This document shows positions 1 through 9,899 of a DNA stretch of 64,000 nucleotides, piece by piece (within the stretch, counting starts at the first letter, position 1; each line of letters opens with the position of its first letter). A model generated the notes under the pieces. That model worked only from the letters and a program-made list of their open reading frames with translations. It was not told the origin of the DNA and made no database searches. The position numbers and the translations under genes are program-made. Source of the DNA: Fremontodendron californicum (Eukaryota; Streptophyta; Magnoliopsida; Malvales; Malvaceae); assembly GCA_030761205.1 (NCBI GenBank), contig JAULJL010000003.1, positions 30,820,123 through 30,884,122 of the forward strand, read 5' to 3'.

Positions 1-3000
1 AGGTGATATAATATATTCTATATGAAATGAAATGTCCTAAGTCATATGATATATTCTAAATGAAATGAAATGACCTAGGTATCATAATATATTCTATATG
101 AAATGAAATGTAACATAATATATTCTTTATGAGATGAAATAATTTAAATGACATGGCAAATATGAATGATATGGCATATAATTTAAATGACATGAAATAT
201 AAAATAATGCTATCATATAATATGCATGAAAATAAAAATGGAAATAATAATGCATGAACATAGTATATGTTAAATAATATGACAAAAATAACTAAATAAA
301 AAGCATAGGATATCATGAAATATTCCAAATCATATGATAAACAATATAACATAACTCAAAATCATAACAATATCATAGAAATTACAAAAACAAAAATCAC
401 ATATTATATAAAATGCATGAATATGAAAAATGCAATGCATGAAAATGTATTTTTTCCTTTAATTAAGGAAATCCGTATATCTAAAAAGATATCCGACTAC
501 CTTAGGAAAATATATCAAATTAAATATTCTAAAACCAAAATACTTTGTGATTGTTTGAAAACAATTTTGAAAAGCTTAGATTAAAAGTAAAAAAACTTGG
601 CTAAACCCCTTTTTAAATGGCTCTAATTTTCTAAGTTTAAAATCTCGGACTTGACCACCCTTAACCCGAGACTTAAAAAATCATTTATAGAGTTTAAAAA
701 GGCTTAGAAACTATCCTAAGTCAGTAGCTAAACTTCCTAATCAGCCCCCTCTAAGTAACTTAACCAAAACAGAAAAATGATTTTCTTTCAAATTCAATTT
801 TGACTCCACTATCCAGTTTTAAGCCACGATTTTTTATCCTATTTTTAAGAATTCCAAAAAATCTAAAAAAAAAATACTGGAGACTCAGGACATGTAAATA
901 TACACGCAAAAAAATTAGCTTAATTTTATTATTAAAGATGATTGCCCAGAAAAATTGGGAAAGTACGAATACTGGGTGAAAAAAACTGTTTTGCCAAAAT
1001 ACATTTTTGCCTTTGATAAAAACATTTAAAAATCAAAGTAAAAATATTTAAGACTCATAAAATGGCTCACAAACAGTAGCTAGGACTTTTGAAAAGTTAG
1101 ACAAAAATTGGCTAAGTAGAAAAAATCACAAAGGTAGAATAATCAATTTGACAAACCTTAATTTTCCACAAGTATGCTCAAGAGAGCATGACTTTGAACC
1201 ATTAATTGGCCTAAGTCATTAGTCAAGTGGCATGGACATGAAATGCATGAAAAAATACAGCAAATATGATTAATGGAATGCATGGTTTTAGACCTAAATG
1301 TCATGAAAAATGCATGGCATCAATATAGTGACCTAGACCTAAATGAACTTGCATGGTATTTAATGCAACCTAGGTCTAAAATGCATGGACATGCATGGCA
1401 AAATAAACCAAACCTAACAACTAAAATATGCATGGAAATAACACAATCACAAGGCATGCTTAAACCAAAAACGTAACCAAATGTCATGAAAATGCAAACC
1501 TATCATCTAAAATATCAAAAATGCAAACACAAGGCAAAATAATGAGGTAGCCGAATGGCCTAAGATTCCAAACAAGCATGGAATTTTCACAAACACTTGA
1601 TATACTTAAACTAAATACTCAATCAAATGTCATGCAAATACAAACCTATCAACTAACATAGCAAAAATACACACACAATGCCTAATACATGAAGTGGATG
1701 AATAGCCTAAGGTTCCAAACAAGCATGGCATTTTCACAAACACTTGATATACTAACATGCAAAACTAAAATATAACACTCAAATCATGCAAACACATAGT
1801 AGAAATATTAAAACTAACAAGCATTTTCACAAACACTTGATAGACTAACATGCAAAACTAAAATATAACACTCAAATCATGCAAACACAAAGTATAGATA
1901 TTAAAACTAACAAGCATTCTCACAAACACTTGATATACTAAATATAAAATATCAACAAATTTAAACATTATGAAAACAGAAAATTGAAAATGCAAGAAGA
2001 TGGTAATGAACTCATAAATGGCAACAAACAAGCAACCAAATTAAAACAAGCTTCAAGTATATGTAGTAGAAGAATATTTAAAGCATCAAGACTAAAACAA
2101 TAACATAAATAACATGATAAAATCAAGCAAAACAAAAACAATAATAAGAAAAAATCTGGGCTATTCGGCCATGGTAAGAAAATAAGGAAAAAAATTGTAA
2201 AAATTATTTAAGAAAGAGTTGAAGAAAGAACTTAAGAAGAACATAAAAAAACACTTATTTAAAAAGAAAACTCACCAAATAATAATCAAAAACAGCAAAA
2301 ACAAGAATGGAAAATCAAGAAAGTGCAAGAGTTGGTGCTTAAAGCAACCTCAAGAAGCTATTTTTCAAGCTTTATCTCTTTAAACTTTCCTTTCTTTTCT
2401 AAACTTTTTCTTTTTTCTTTCAACCAAGGAGAGAAAAACTAAGCAAAACCAAGAAGAATTTTGAAAAAATGAAGTGCTGAAATGAATTCTCTGCCCTTCT
2501 CCTTATGCTGCCCTCCCTCAAACTAGGATGTTGTCATTTTGATTCCAACCAATTTCCATCCAAGGGCTAGTGATTCAAGGTGAAAAATTATGAAATTATC
2601 ACCATTAGATTAGGCTATCAGCTGTCCATAATTACAACTGTTCAAGAATAATGTTGACACTCTCCCTCTTCATGCATTGGCCCATGTGGCTTATTTGCAA
2701 TGGCTTAATCAAAAAAATCACTAACTCTTAATTCTTGGCCTTTTCATTGAAAAATCAGAAGCTTCTTCCTTTCTTTGGGCCTTGGCAGGCCAGCACTCTC
2801 TTTTCCAGCCCAATTCTGATTTTTTTGAAAGGCAAGAAAAGCCCTTTTCGGTTGCTTGGGTAAAATGACCGTTTTGCCCCCCGGATGAAGTAAATGGCAA
2901 ACGGACTCCAAATTCAAAATTTATTTTTTCTAATACTTTCAAAATAATAAAATATTGAATTCTGGAAGTTTTTAAATTTTTTCGAGTCTGTTTGCTATTT

Positions 3001-3075
3001 ATTTGGATTTTTTTCCAAAAATGCCCTTTTATGCCCCTACATTTTACCATTTTTTAAACGAGCTCCAAATCAAGA
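1..3075 (-). repeat. Truncated 3' LTR of the gypsy element
   Basis: This stretch is colinear with the 5' LTR at about 13535-15530, and also with the LTRs at 28196-40274 and 45606-51463. It lacks roughly 0.9 kb at the left (outside the window) and about 1.1 kb at the right (the U3 start, deleted). It holds about 1 kb (around positions 45-1075) that the 5' LTR has lost, so it shows the fuller family LTR. Inside it, 1225-1450 is crowded with TGCATG hexamers, and about 1570-1950 contains imperfect repeats built on ACAAACACTTGATATACTA. No gene is seen; short ORFs here are chance frames. Confidence 0.85.
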
Positions 3076-3094
3076 TTTTTAAACGAGCTCCAAA

Positions 3095-3631
3095 GCATGT
3101 GACCATTAGCATGAGTACCACATGTCCCTTCATGGACCTCTTCTATAATTCTTCGAGCTTCAGCAGATCCGACACATCTCAATAAAACTTGGTCTTTTCT
3201 TTTCTTGTAGAGAATCTCACTTTTTAGAACAAAACCCATTGCTAGCCTTCTCAGAGTCCTCTTGTCATTTTCTGTTGCTTGTTCTGGATACTGTTGACTC
3301 TTGATTAGTGCAAGATGTCGTTACACCAATGAAGGCCATCTGCTTCTTCTTCAATACTCAGACAGTGGGCAGGAGACTTATATATACTCATCTTTATTGG
3401 CACAACTTCAGCCCCTTCATTCACTTTAAACATTAATGACAAAGTAGCTAGAGCATCCGCTATCCGATTTTCTTCTCGAGGAAAATAGTTGAAATTCACT
3501 TATTCAAGCTCCTCCAATAAACTCAGTATGAGTTCTCGATATCGGATTAGATTTGTATCTCGGGTTTCCCATTCTCCTCGTAGCTGGTAAATCACTAAGG
3601 CTGAGTCTCCAAAAACTTCCAATACTTTGAT
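3095..3631 (-). pseudogene. pol 3' remnant: end of second RNase H and integrase zinc-binding start
   Basis: Broken reading frames continue the pol polyprotein downstream of the RT ORF. At 3305-3499 the translation contains FPREENRIADALATL, typical of the end of the second (archaeal-type) RNase H in Tat elements. At 3095-3239 there is ILYKKRKDQVLLRCV followed by EARRIIEEVHEGTCGTHANG, the start of an H2C2 integrase zinc-binding domain. Integrase homology stops abruptly at 3095, where LTR sequence is joined; no integrase catalytic core is present. In-frame stops separate the pieces. The region is non-functional. Confidence 0.8.
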
Positions 3632-5653
3632 CTATCTGTCCACTGCAGCACGAAGGCCCATAGTACATGCTTCATACTCAGCAGTATTGTTTGTACAATC
3701 AAAATCCAATCTGGCAGTGAAAGGATAAAGGATAATAATCTTCTTCTGGGGATATATAAGCACTGCACTGATTCCATGCCTCATGGCATTAGATGCGCCA
3801 TCAAAGTACATTTTCCATACTTTCTTTTTCAGGGGAATCTCATCTGTTTGTGACACATACATCAAATCTTCATCCGAGAAGTCAAAGTTCAACGACTCAT
3901 AATCTTCCTCTGCCCGACTTGCTAAGAATTCAGCCATTGCACTGCCTTTGATATCTTTTTGACTTACATATACAATGTCGTATTCTGACAATAAAACCAG
4001 CCATCTTGCCGTTCTCCCTGACAAAGAAGGTGCTTCCAACATGTATTTGACTGGATCCAGCTTGGCAATCAGCCACGTTGTGTGGTACAACATGTACTGT
4101 CTGAGTCTTCGAGCGGTCCAAGCTAAGGCACAACACAACTTTTCTACCGATGAATATTTCAACTCATAATCTGTGAACTTCTTGCTGAGGTAGTAAACTG
4201 CATGTTCTTTCTTTCCAGTTTCATCAAGATGCCCCAAAACACAACCCATGGATCTCTCAAATACTGATAAATACAATATCATTGGTTTATTCGGAACAGG
4301 TGACATTAATACTGGTGGGTTGGATAGATAATGTTTAACCTTTTCAAATGCAATCTGACAACCTTCATCCCATTCTCCTGGATCACGTTTTCGAAGTAAC
4401 TTAAATATTGAATCACACTTGTCGGTTAACTGAGAGATAAACCGTGAAATGTAATTCAATTTCCCCAAAAAGCCTCTTACTTCCTTTTGAGTGCGAGGTG
4501 ATGGCAAATTCTGAATAGCCTTCACTTTATCCGGGTCAATCTCGATTTCTCTTTTGCTGACAACAAAACCCAACAATTTCCCCGAGGTGACTCCAAACGT
4601 GCATTTTGCCGGATTTAGCTTGAGTCTAAACTTTCTTAGTCGTTCAAAGAGTTTATTAAGATTTGCAATATGCTCCTCTTCTCCTTGTGACTTTGCGATC
4701 ATATCATCAACATAGACCTCAATTCCCTTATGCATCATAACATGAAACAAGGTCACCATGGCTCTCTGATATGTTGCCCCAGCATTCTTCAACCCAAATG
4801 GCATTACTTTGTAGCAGAAGGTTCCCCACATTATAACAAATGTGGTTTTCTCCATATCTTCCGGCGCCATCTTGATCTGATTGTATCTTGAGAATCCGTC
4901 CATGAAAGAAAATAAAGAACTTTTCACTGTATTATCCACCAGAGTATCAATATGGGGCAAAGGGAAATTATCTTTAGGGCTGGCCTTGTTCAAATCTCGG
5001 TAATCAACGCACATCCGCATTTTGCCATCCTTCTTTGGTACTGGAACAATATTTGCCACCCATTCTGGATATTTTGCCACCTCTAAGAACCCAGCATCGA
5101 ATTGCTTCTTCACCTCCTGTTTTATCTTTAACAGCATGTCTGGCCTCATTCTTCTCAACTTTTGCTGAATTGGCTTGCATTCTGGCCTTAAAGGGAGCTT
5201 ATGAACCACAATATCCAGATCCAACCCTGGCATGTCTTGGTAAGACCATGCAAATACATCCACGTATTCCTGGAGCAAGGCTATCAATTCACCCTTTATT
5301 GATGATGACAATGACGTTCCGATTTTGACTTCCTTTATCTCATCACCATTTCCCAAATTTATCATTTCCAATAATTCCTTATAAGGAAGTACTTGTTTCT
5401 CCTCTTGTTCTATTTTCCTTAATAGATCCGGAAGTAGACCATAATCCTTAGTATCTTCGTTAGCCTCAACATCACCCGTGCAAATAGGTCTTTCAAAATC
5501 AATTTCAGAATTACTGACAGGAAGGTCCTCATATTCCGCATCCGCACACCTGTAAATAGGTGGAGACGAAACAATATAGGAAAATATAGAATGAAAACAA
5601 AATAAATAACAAAAATGAAAGAATATGGACACATCAATATGGATAAAATGCAT
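3632..5653 (-). CDS. gypsy pol: reverse transcriptase, RNase H and second RNase H
   Basis: This 673-codon open frame encodes the replication enzymes that copy element RNA into DNA. The RT domain is about residues 160-380, with VPVPKKDGKMRMCVDYRDLN near 203-222, FMDGFSRYNQI near 250 and the catalytic YVDD box at 314-317. The first RNase H follows at about 455-580 (ILYLSV...SMGCVLG...YYLSKKF), where the usual first Asp is not evident. A second RNase H begins near 607 (WKMYFDGASN... NNTAEYEACTMGLRAA) and is cut off by the stop; its remainder is in broken frames downstream. The true start is unclear: the first 35 residues are hydrophobic and probably not coding, since gag-pol would be translated through. 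Pol is separated from the protease ORF by stops. Confidence 0.85.
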   Translation of the reverse strand: MHFIHIDVSIFFHFCYLFCFHSIFSYIVSSPPIYRCADAEYEDLPVSNSEIDFERPICTGDVEANEDTKDYGLLPDLLRKIEQEEKQVLPYKELLEMINLGNGDEIKEVKIGTSLSSSIKGELIALLQEYVDVFAWSYQDMPGLDLDIVVHKLPLRPECKPIQQKLRRMRPDMLLKIKQEVKKQFDAGFLEVAKYPEWVANIVPVPKKDGKMRMCVDYRDLNKASPKDNFPLPHIDTLVDNTVKSSLFSFMDGFSRYNQIKMAPEDMEKTTFVIMWGTFCYKVMPFGLKNAGATYQRAMVTLFHVMMHKGIEVYVDDMIAKSQGEEEHIANLNKLFERLRKFRLKLNPAKCTFGVTSGKLLGFVVSKREIEIDPDKVKAIQNLPSPRTQKEVRGFLGKLNYISRFISQLTDKCDSIFKLLRKRDPGEWDEGCQIAFEKVKHYLSNPPVLMSPVPNKPMILYLSVFERSMGCVLGHLDETGKKEHAVYYLSKKFTDYELKYSSVEKLCCALAWTARRLRQYMLYHTTWLIAKLDPVKYMLEAPSLSGRTARWLVLLSEYDIVYVSQKDIKGSAMAEFLASRAEEDYESLNFDFSDEDLMYVSQTDEIPLKKKVWKMYFDGASNAMRHGISAVLIYPQKKIIILYPFTARLDFDCTNNTAEYEACTMGLRAAVDR

Positions 5654-6346
5654 TGTGCTTATTATTTATTGAATGAAAATGTTTAAACAAAAAGCCCATT
5701 ACAAAAAAAAACTCTTAATATCTCTGGGTAAAGATAATTAAGATTGTTTTTTAAGAGTATTATGTTGGAATAGACTTAAAAACTATGGGCAACTCAGTCG
5801 CACTCCAGTTGGTTAGTCTATATCCTGGTGGACAAGGTCGCACCATCCAGTTTGTACTGCCACTTTCCATCTCTTCTTTCTCGGTCATGCAAATCACCAT
5901 ATCCTGAATTTGCCCCCCATTATTCACATGGAATTTTTCAAAGGCTTGCTCAATCATTACAAGCACATCCTCTTAATTCTTTTCTCAGAATAGAAAACCA
6001 GCAGAGCGGAAGCTATGACAGATTGGTGGGAAAGTCATGGGTTCCCATTCAATATCAATACCCATGAGACGGGCCATTCTTCTTTGTCGATTCCTTTAAA
6101 CCTGTTTCCTCTCTCATGGGCCTTCGAAAGATACCCTAAGCCAAACCGGTCTTTCTTTCCCACTGCTTCCATTGCTCGGGCCATTCCTTGAAGATATTTC
6201 CCCAAACCTTTTCCAACCTTGCAGCCTTTTCCCACTGTGGTTCTTAATCCCAGCCTTGTGTTCTTGGACAACCTTGGTTTCAGAATTTTTCGTCCTTCAG
6301 CGACAAAAACTGCATTTACGAATACCAAAGATCGAAAAAAAAACAT
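5654..6346 (-). pseudogene. G-patch-containing linker between protease and RT (degenerate)
   Basis: The frame at 6035-6346 encodes a glycine-rich G-patch-like segment (KGLGKYLQGMARAMEA, then RFGLGYLSKAHER), a known insert between protease and RT in Tat-type elements and presumed to bind nucleic acid. The next frame (5760-5966) has an element-like spacer (PPGYRLTNWSATELP). Stops and frameshifts break the region, and 5654-5760 is AT-rich with nothing recognisable. It would have been part of one gag-pol polyprotein. Confidence 0.65.
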
Positions 6347-7215
6347 TCTATGGCATCTTCATTGGGCTCGACATAAGGAGATTCAGTAGATGCGGAGGCT
6401 ATTATGTCTTCTTCTCCTGATACTGTGATCAAACAGCCCTTCATCACAAATTTAAGCTTTTGGTGGAGAGACGAGGGTACAGCCCCAGCTGAGTGTATCC
6501 ATGGCCTTCCCAACAAACAATTATAAGATGGATTAATATCCATGACCTGGAAGTTCACCGTATAAGTGCATGGGCCAATCTCCAGAGGAACTTCAATGGT
6601 TCCCATAACCTTTCTCATTGTTCCATCGAAAGCCCTAACCACTGTGCAACTCGGTATCATATAAGATATATCCACCGACAACTTGGATAGGGTTGCTAAG
6701 GGCATCACATTTAATGAAGAACCATTGTCCAAAAGGACCCTTGGTAATATGTGCCCTTTACAAGGGGTAGTTATATGGAGAGCTTTCGTGGATCCAATAC
6801 CATTGGATGGTATCTCCTCATAGCTGAAAAATATATAGTCGTCCGCTGCGATGTTTTCGACCAGCCTGTCCAATTTTTCTACTGATATATTATTAGTCAC
6901 GTATGCCTGATTCAATACTCTTAAAAGGGCATTTCTGTACGGCTCTGAATTCAAAAGCAAAGATAAGATTGAAATTCTAGCTAGTTGACGTTGCAGTTGT
7001 TCAACCACGCTATATTCACTGTGCTTTATAAATTTTAAGAACTCGCAGGCTTCCTTCTCACATACTAGTTCTTTTATTCTATTAACCGAGGCTGATCCCC
7101 TCTCTGTTTCTTTTGGCAAATCCATCTCAATATGGATTGGCTCGACTACTTTCTTCCATTTGTCTGCTCCTTTGTCTTTCCCTGTTAACCCCTTGTTCAG
7201 CAGCCTCAGGAGCAT
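6316..7215 (-). CDS. gypsy retropepsin-type aspartic protease ORF
   Basis: This 299-residue open frame covers the protease part of the gag-pol polyprotein, which matures the other proteins. The active-site motif is VLLDNGSSLNVMP (Asp163-Asn-Gly-Ser), the form usual in Tat elements. The later hydrophobic loop is NCLLGRPWIHSAGAVPSSLHQ at about 231-251, also typical of this clade. An upstream helical segment (YSVVEQLQRQLARISILSLL, about 68-87) is the conserved pre-protease linker. The frame overlaps the gag ORF by about 90 bases in a different phase, which implies a frameshift mutation rather than designed expression. The 3' end runs into the G-patch segment in another frame. Confidence 0.8.
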   Translation of the reverse strand: MLLRLLNKGLTGKDKGADKWKKVVEPIHIEMDLPKETERGSASVNRIKELVCEKEACEFLKFIKHSEYSVVEQLQRQLARISILSLLLNSEPYRNALLRVLNQAYVTNNISVEKLDRLVENIAADDYIFFSYEEIPSNGIGSTKALHITTPCKGHILPRVLLDNGSSLNVMPLATLSKLSVDISYMIPSCTVVRAFDGTMRKVMGTIEVPLEIGPCTYTVNFQVMDINPSYNCLLGRPWIHSAGAVPSSLHQKLKFVMKGCLITVSGEEDIIASASTESPYVEPNEDAIECFFFDLWYS

Positions 7216-8518
7216 AACACCTTCCGCTTCGGGTTAAATGTCCCACGCCTATGATGTCTTGCTGACTCGAAGACCCAGGCATAACCATGCTGCAGTCGTA
7301 TTTCCATGGTGCAGCCTTGTTTTCCTCGTATGAAAAGGAAACAGGTAAATCAATGATTAATTTGGGTGCATTTTCCTCAATGACTGGCATAACTTTTCCC
7401 TCTGGTTCATCATAATAGATGATCAAGGGTCTTCCTATCCCGTAGCCACTTGCATTTTCAATGACTTCTATTTCCTCCTCTATCTCCTCGTAGAATTGAG
7501 CTTCCCCATTATCCATCATTTTTTGGACTTTAACAAGGAAATCTCCGTAATCCTGTATGTCATGGCCTCCACACTTATGGAACGGGCACCAATTATGCAC
7601 CCTTTTTGCAACCATTTTCAAACTATCCGCATCCCTCACCATTCCTCCCTTGACCATCTCAAACCATACTATCAACATCGGAGTCTTGACTTCCCTGATA
7701 TCCCTTTTTAATCTGTTGTCTTCCCCAGTCAATATTGCATTTACCCGATTCCCAGCATGATCGAGCAACGGGTTTCCAGCTACGTTCAGCCCATTTTTTG
7801 ATCCAAACTTCATAACCCCAGCATTGATTAGGCTTTGGACTTTCTCTTTGAAGGCCAGGCAATCTTCAATCGAATGTCCTTGAATTCTCGCGTGGTATGC
7901 GCAGTTAGTGTTTGCATTGTACCACCTTGGATATGGAGGTGTTAGAGGTTTGAGGTACATGGGTGCAACAAGTTGACCCTGCAATAGTTTTGGATATAGC
8001 TCACCGTAGGTGGTAGGAATCGGATCAAATTGGGGTTTTTGATCGTTCCTTGGTGAACGTTGGTCATTGCGCGCATACCCTTGAGTGTTTGGGACAATAT
8101 TTCGATGAAGGGTTATTTGTGGGGATATACCAGTTGGGAATGGCTGTTGCGGTATATTGGTGTAGGGGAATGGATTTTGGGTAAGGTGGTTGAGATTGGG
8201 GTTGTAAGGATTGTACCTCGGGAAAGGTGTGTAAGGTGTCGGAGGTGCATAAAATGTGGTAGGAGTATAAGGCCTTGGTGGTGTGTATGGTGTAGGAGGT
8301 GTATAGGGGTATTGGCTGAAACTTACTGCATGTGTTTCCTCTTTCTTCTTTGCTGGAAAAACTCTCTTTGGGGTAGCAGACTCACCCCCTTCCATCTTCC
8401 CGTTTTTAATTGCGGATTCTATCATTTCCCCAGATATCACCATATCTGCAAAGTCCTTGGTGGAGCTTCCTACCAATTTGTCATAATAAGGTGCTTTCAA
8501 GGTGTTGATGAAAAGCAT
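7127..8518 (-). CDS. gypsy gag C-terminal part, proline-rich with CCHC-like motifs
   Basis: This 463-residue open frame continues gag. The start (MLFINTLKAPYYDKLVGSST) is the end of the retrotransposon gag capsid domain. Residues 70-130 are a Pro/Tyr/Thr-rich tract (PYTPPTPYTP and similar). Two knuckle-like motifs follow: CAYHARIQGHSIEDC at 206-220, and a second near NWCPFHKCGGHDIQDY where the last Cys has become Tyr. Both are the degenerate CxxH...GH...C nucleocapsid motifs known from Tat gag proteins, which package element RNA. The initiator Met is internal, since gag begins in the ORF at 8686-9522; the join between them is broken. Confidence 0.78.
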   Translation of the reverse strand: MLFINTLKAPYYDKLVGSSTKDFADMVISGEMIESAIKNGKMEGGESATPKRVFPAKKKEETHAVSFSQYPYTPPTPYTPPRPYTPTTFYAPPTPYTPFPRYNPYNPNLNHLTQNPFPYTNIPQQPFPTGISPQITLHRNIVPNTQGYARNDQRSPRNDQKPQFDPIPTTYGELYPKLLQGQLVAPMYLKPLTPPYPRWYNANTNCAYHARIQGHSIEDCLAFKEKVQSLINAGVMKFGSKNGLNVAGNPLLDHAGNRVNAILTGEDNRLKRDIREVKTPMLIVWFEMVKGGMVRDADSLKMVAKRVHNWCPFHKCGGHDIQDYGDFLVKVQKMMDNGEAQFYEEIEEEIEVIENASGYGIGRPLIIYYDEPEGKVMPVIEENAPKLIIDLPVSFSYEENKAAPWKYDCSMVMPGSSSQQDIIGVGHLTRSGRCYAPEAAEQGVNRERQRSRQMEESSRANPY

Positions 8519-8685
8519 TGTGGTTTCTTTGCTAGTTAAAGAGGGTTGTACTTGTGTGGCCAGATCCCTCTACCTCTGCTAATATTCTTTGAAGCTTTCA
8601 TTGGACATCTTTTCCATATTCTGTAAAGACAGCCTATCAAGTACCATGTCAGACACATGCTTATAATATTCCATGAGAACCCTGG

Positions 8686-9522
8686 CTAAATCCGTCCATG
8701 AACGAATCTTGGTACGCTTAGTTGATTGTACCATCGGGTGGCTGGCCCTGTTAAGCTATCTTGGAAGCAATGAATAAGCAATTTCTCATTATCATCATGC
8801 TCCGTCATCCTTCTACAGTACATGGTCAGATGAGCTGATGGGTTGGTGGTCCCATTATATTTTTCAAAGTCTGGTACTTTGAACTTTGGGGGAATTACTA
8901 GATCGTGTACCAAGCTCATCTCTTTGGCATCCAGACTGCCAAATAACTCTGCCCCTTCAACTGCCCTTAATCTTTCTTCCAGCAGCTGATATTTTTTTTG
9001 AGATTCAGCAGTTTCGACCCTCTCTAATTCAGTCATTTTGGCCATTTCCTTTTCTGCCAATTTTTCAAAATCTGGAACTTCGGCCTCAATTGGATCAACT
9101 TCGATATTACCCCTTTTAGGAATGAAGTTTTGTGCTTCGGATGCTGGTTGGATGTAAATATAGGATGTTGCCCCAGTTGGAAGTTCATTTCCCACAGGTT
9201 GGGATGTCTGGCCATTTTTCTGTACCACTTTTGGTCGATCTTCTTGGTTCACTGCCCCCATTCCGATAGCTGAATTTTCTCCTGGCCACTTCTGCCTCAT
9301 CATAGTACTCATCATCTCCATGAGTTTTGTAATCTGTTCTCGTGTCTCCTCTTGAGACTTAGTTAATTGTTCCTGCAGTTCTTTCTGAATTCTTTCCATC
9401 CTTTCAATTCTGGCAAGCTGATCGTTTTCCATAGCTCTTGCTCGGGACCGAGTATTGTAAGGGTGTTGAACGTTTGATTCTTTCTGAGTGTGACCAATTG
9501 TACCTTTAGTTTTAAAAAACAT
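8686..9522 (-). pseudogene. gypsy gag N-terminal part (coiled coil and capsid)
   Basis: This 278-residue open frame opens gag of the element. After PYNTRSRARAME comes a predicted coiled coil (about residues 35-75, ERMERIQKELQEQLTKSQEE), then a spacer, then the capsid start (FKVPDFEKYNGTTNPSAHLT, and ...FQDSLTGPATRWYNQL near the end). The frame leaves the gag homology at about 8700; the rest of the capsid lies in shifted frames at 8519-8690 and then in the next ORF. The protein would form the virus-like particle. The frameshift makes this copy non-functional. Confidence 0.8.
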
Positions 9523-9899
9523 GGATTAGAAATTATTGACATATTTTTTATTTTATTTTATAAAAATGAATGAATGAACAAATGTTAATGAATGAACAAA
9601 TATGTAAATGACTAAGTGTATGAACCTAAATGACTAATTATAAAGAATGAATAAATGACTAAGTGTATGAACAATTTATAAAGAATAAATGAATGAACAA
9701 ATAAAATGAAATATATAAAAGAAAGAACAAATGAATGATAAATGCATTTAAGAGTATTGGTCCCGGAATAATTCCAACCAAACAGTCTTTCATTGATTTC
9801 CTGGAATTAAATACATCAAAGAAAATATCCCTGTTAAGACAATATGACAATCTGTCTCTCCTAAAAAACTATTACAAAATACTGGTCCTATAATAACTC
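9523..9899 (-). other. AT-rich spacer between ORF1 and gag
   Basis: About 380 bases made mainly of imperfect repeats of ATGAATGAACAAAT and similar. No coding signal was seen. It separates the degenerate ORF1 from gag within the gypsy element. Confidence 0.6.

Noticed and set aside
56..352. Hydrophobic ORFs in the LTRs (56-352, 28991-29245, 37949-38200 and others)
   Set aside because: Low-complexity AT-rich frames in LTR sequence, not conserved between copies.
8060..8539. Plus-strand 159-residue Cys/Trp-rich frame
   Set aside because: Shadow of the proline-rich gag tract on the minus strand.
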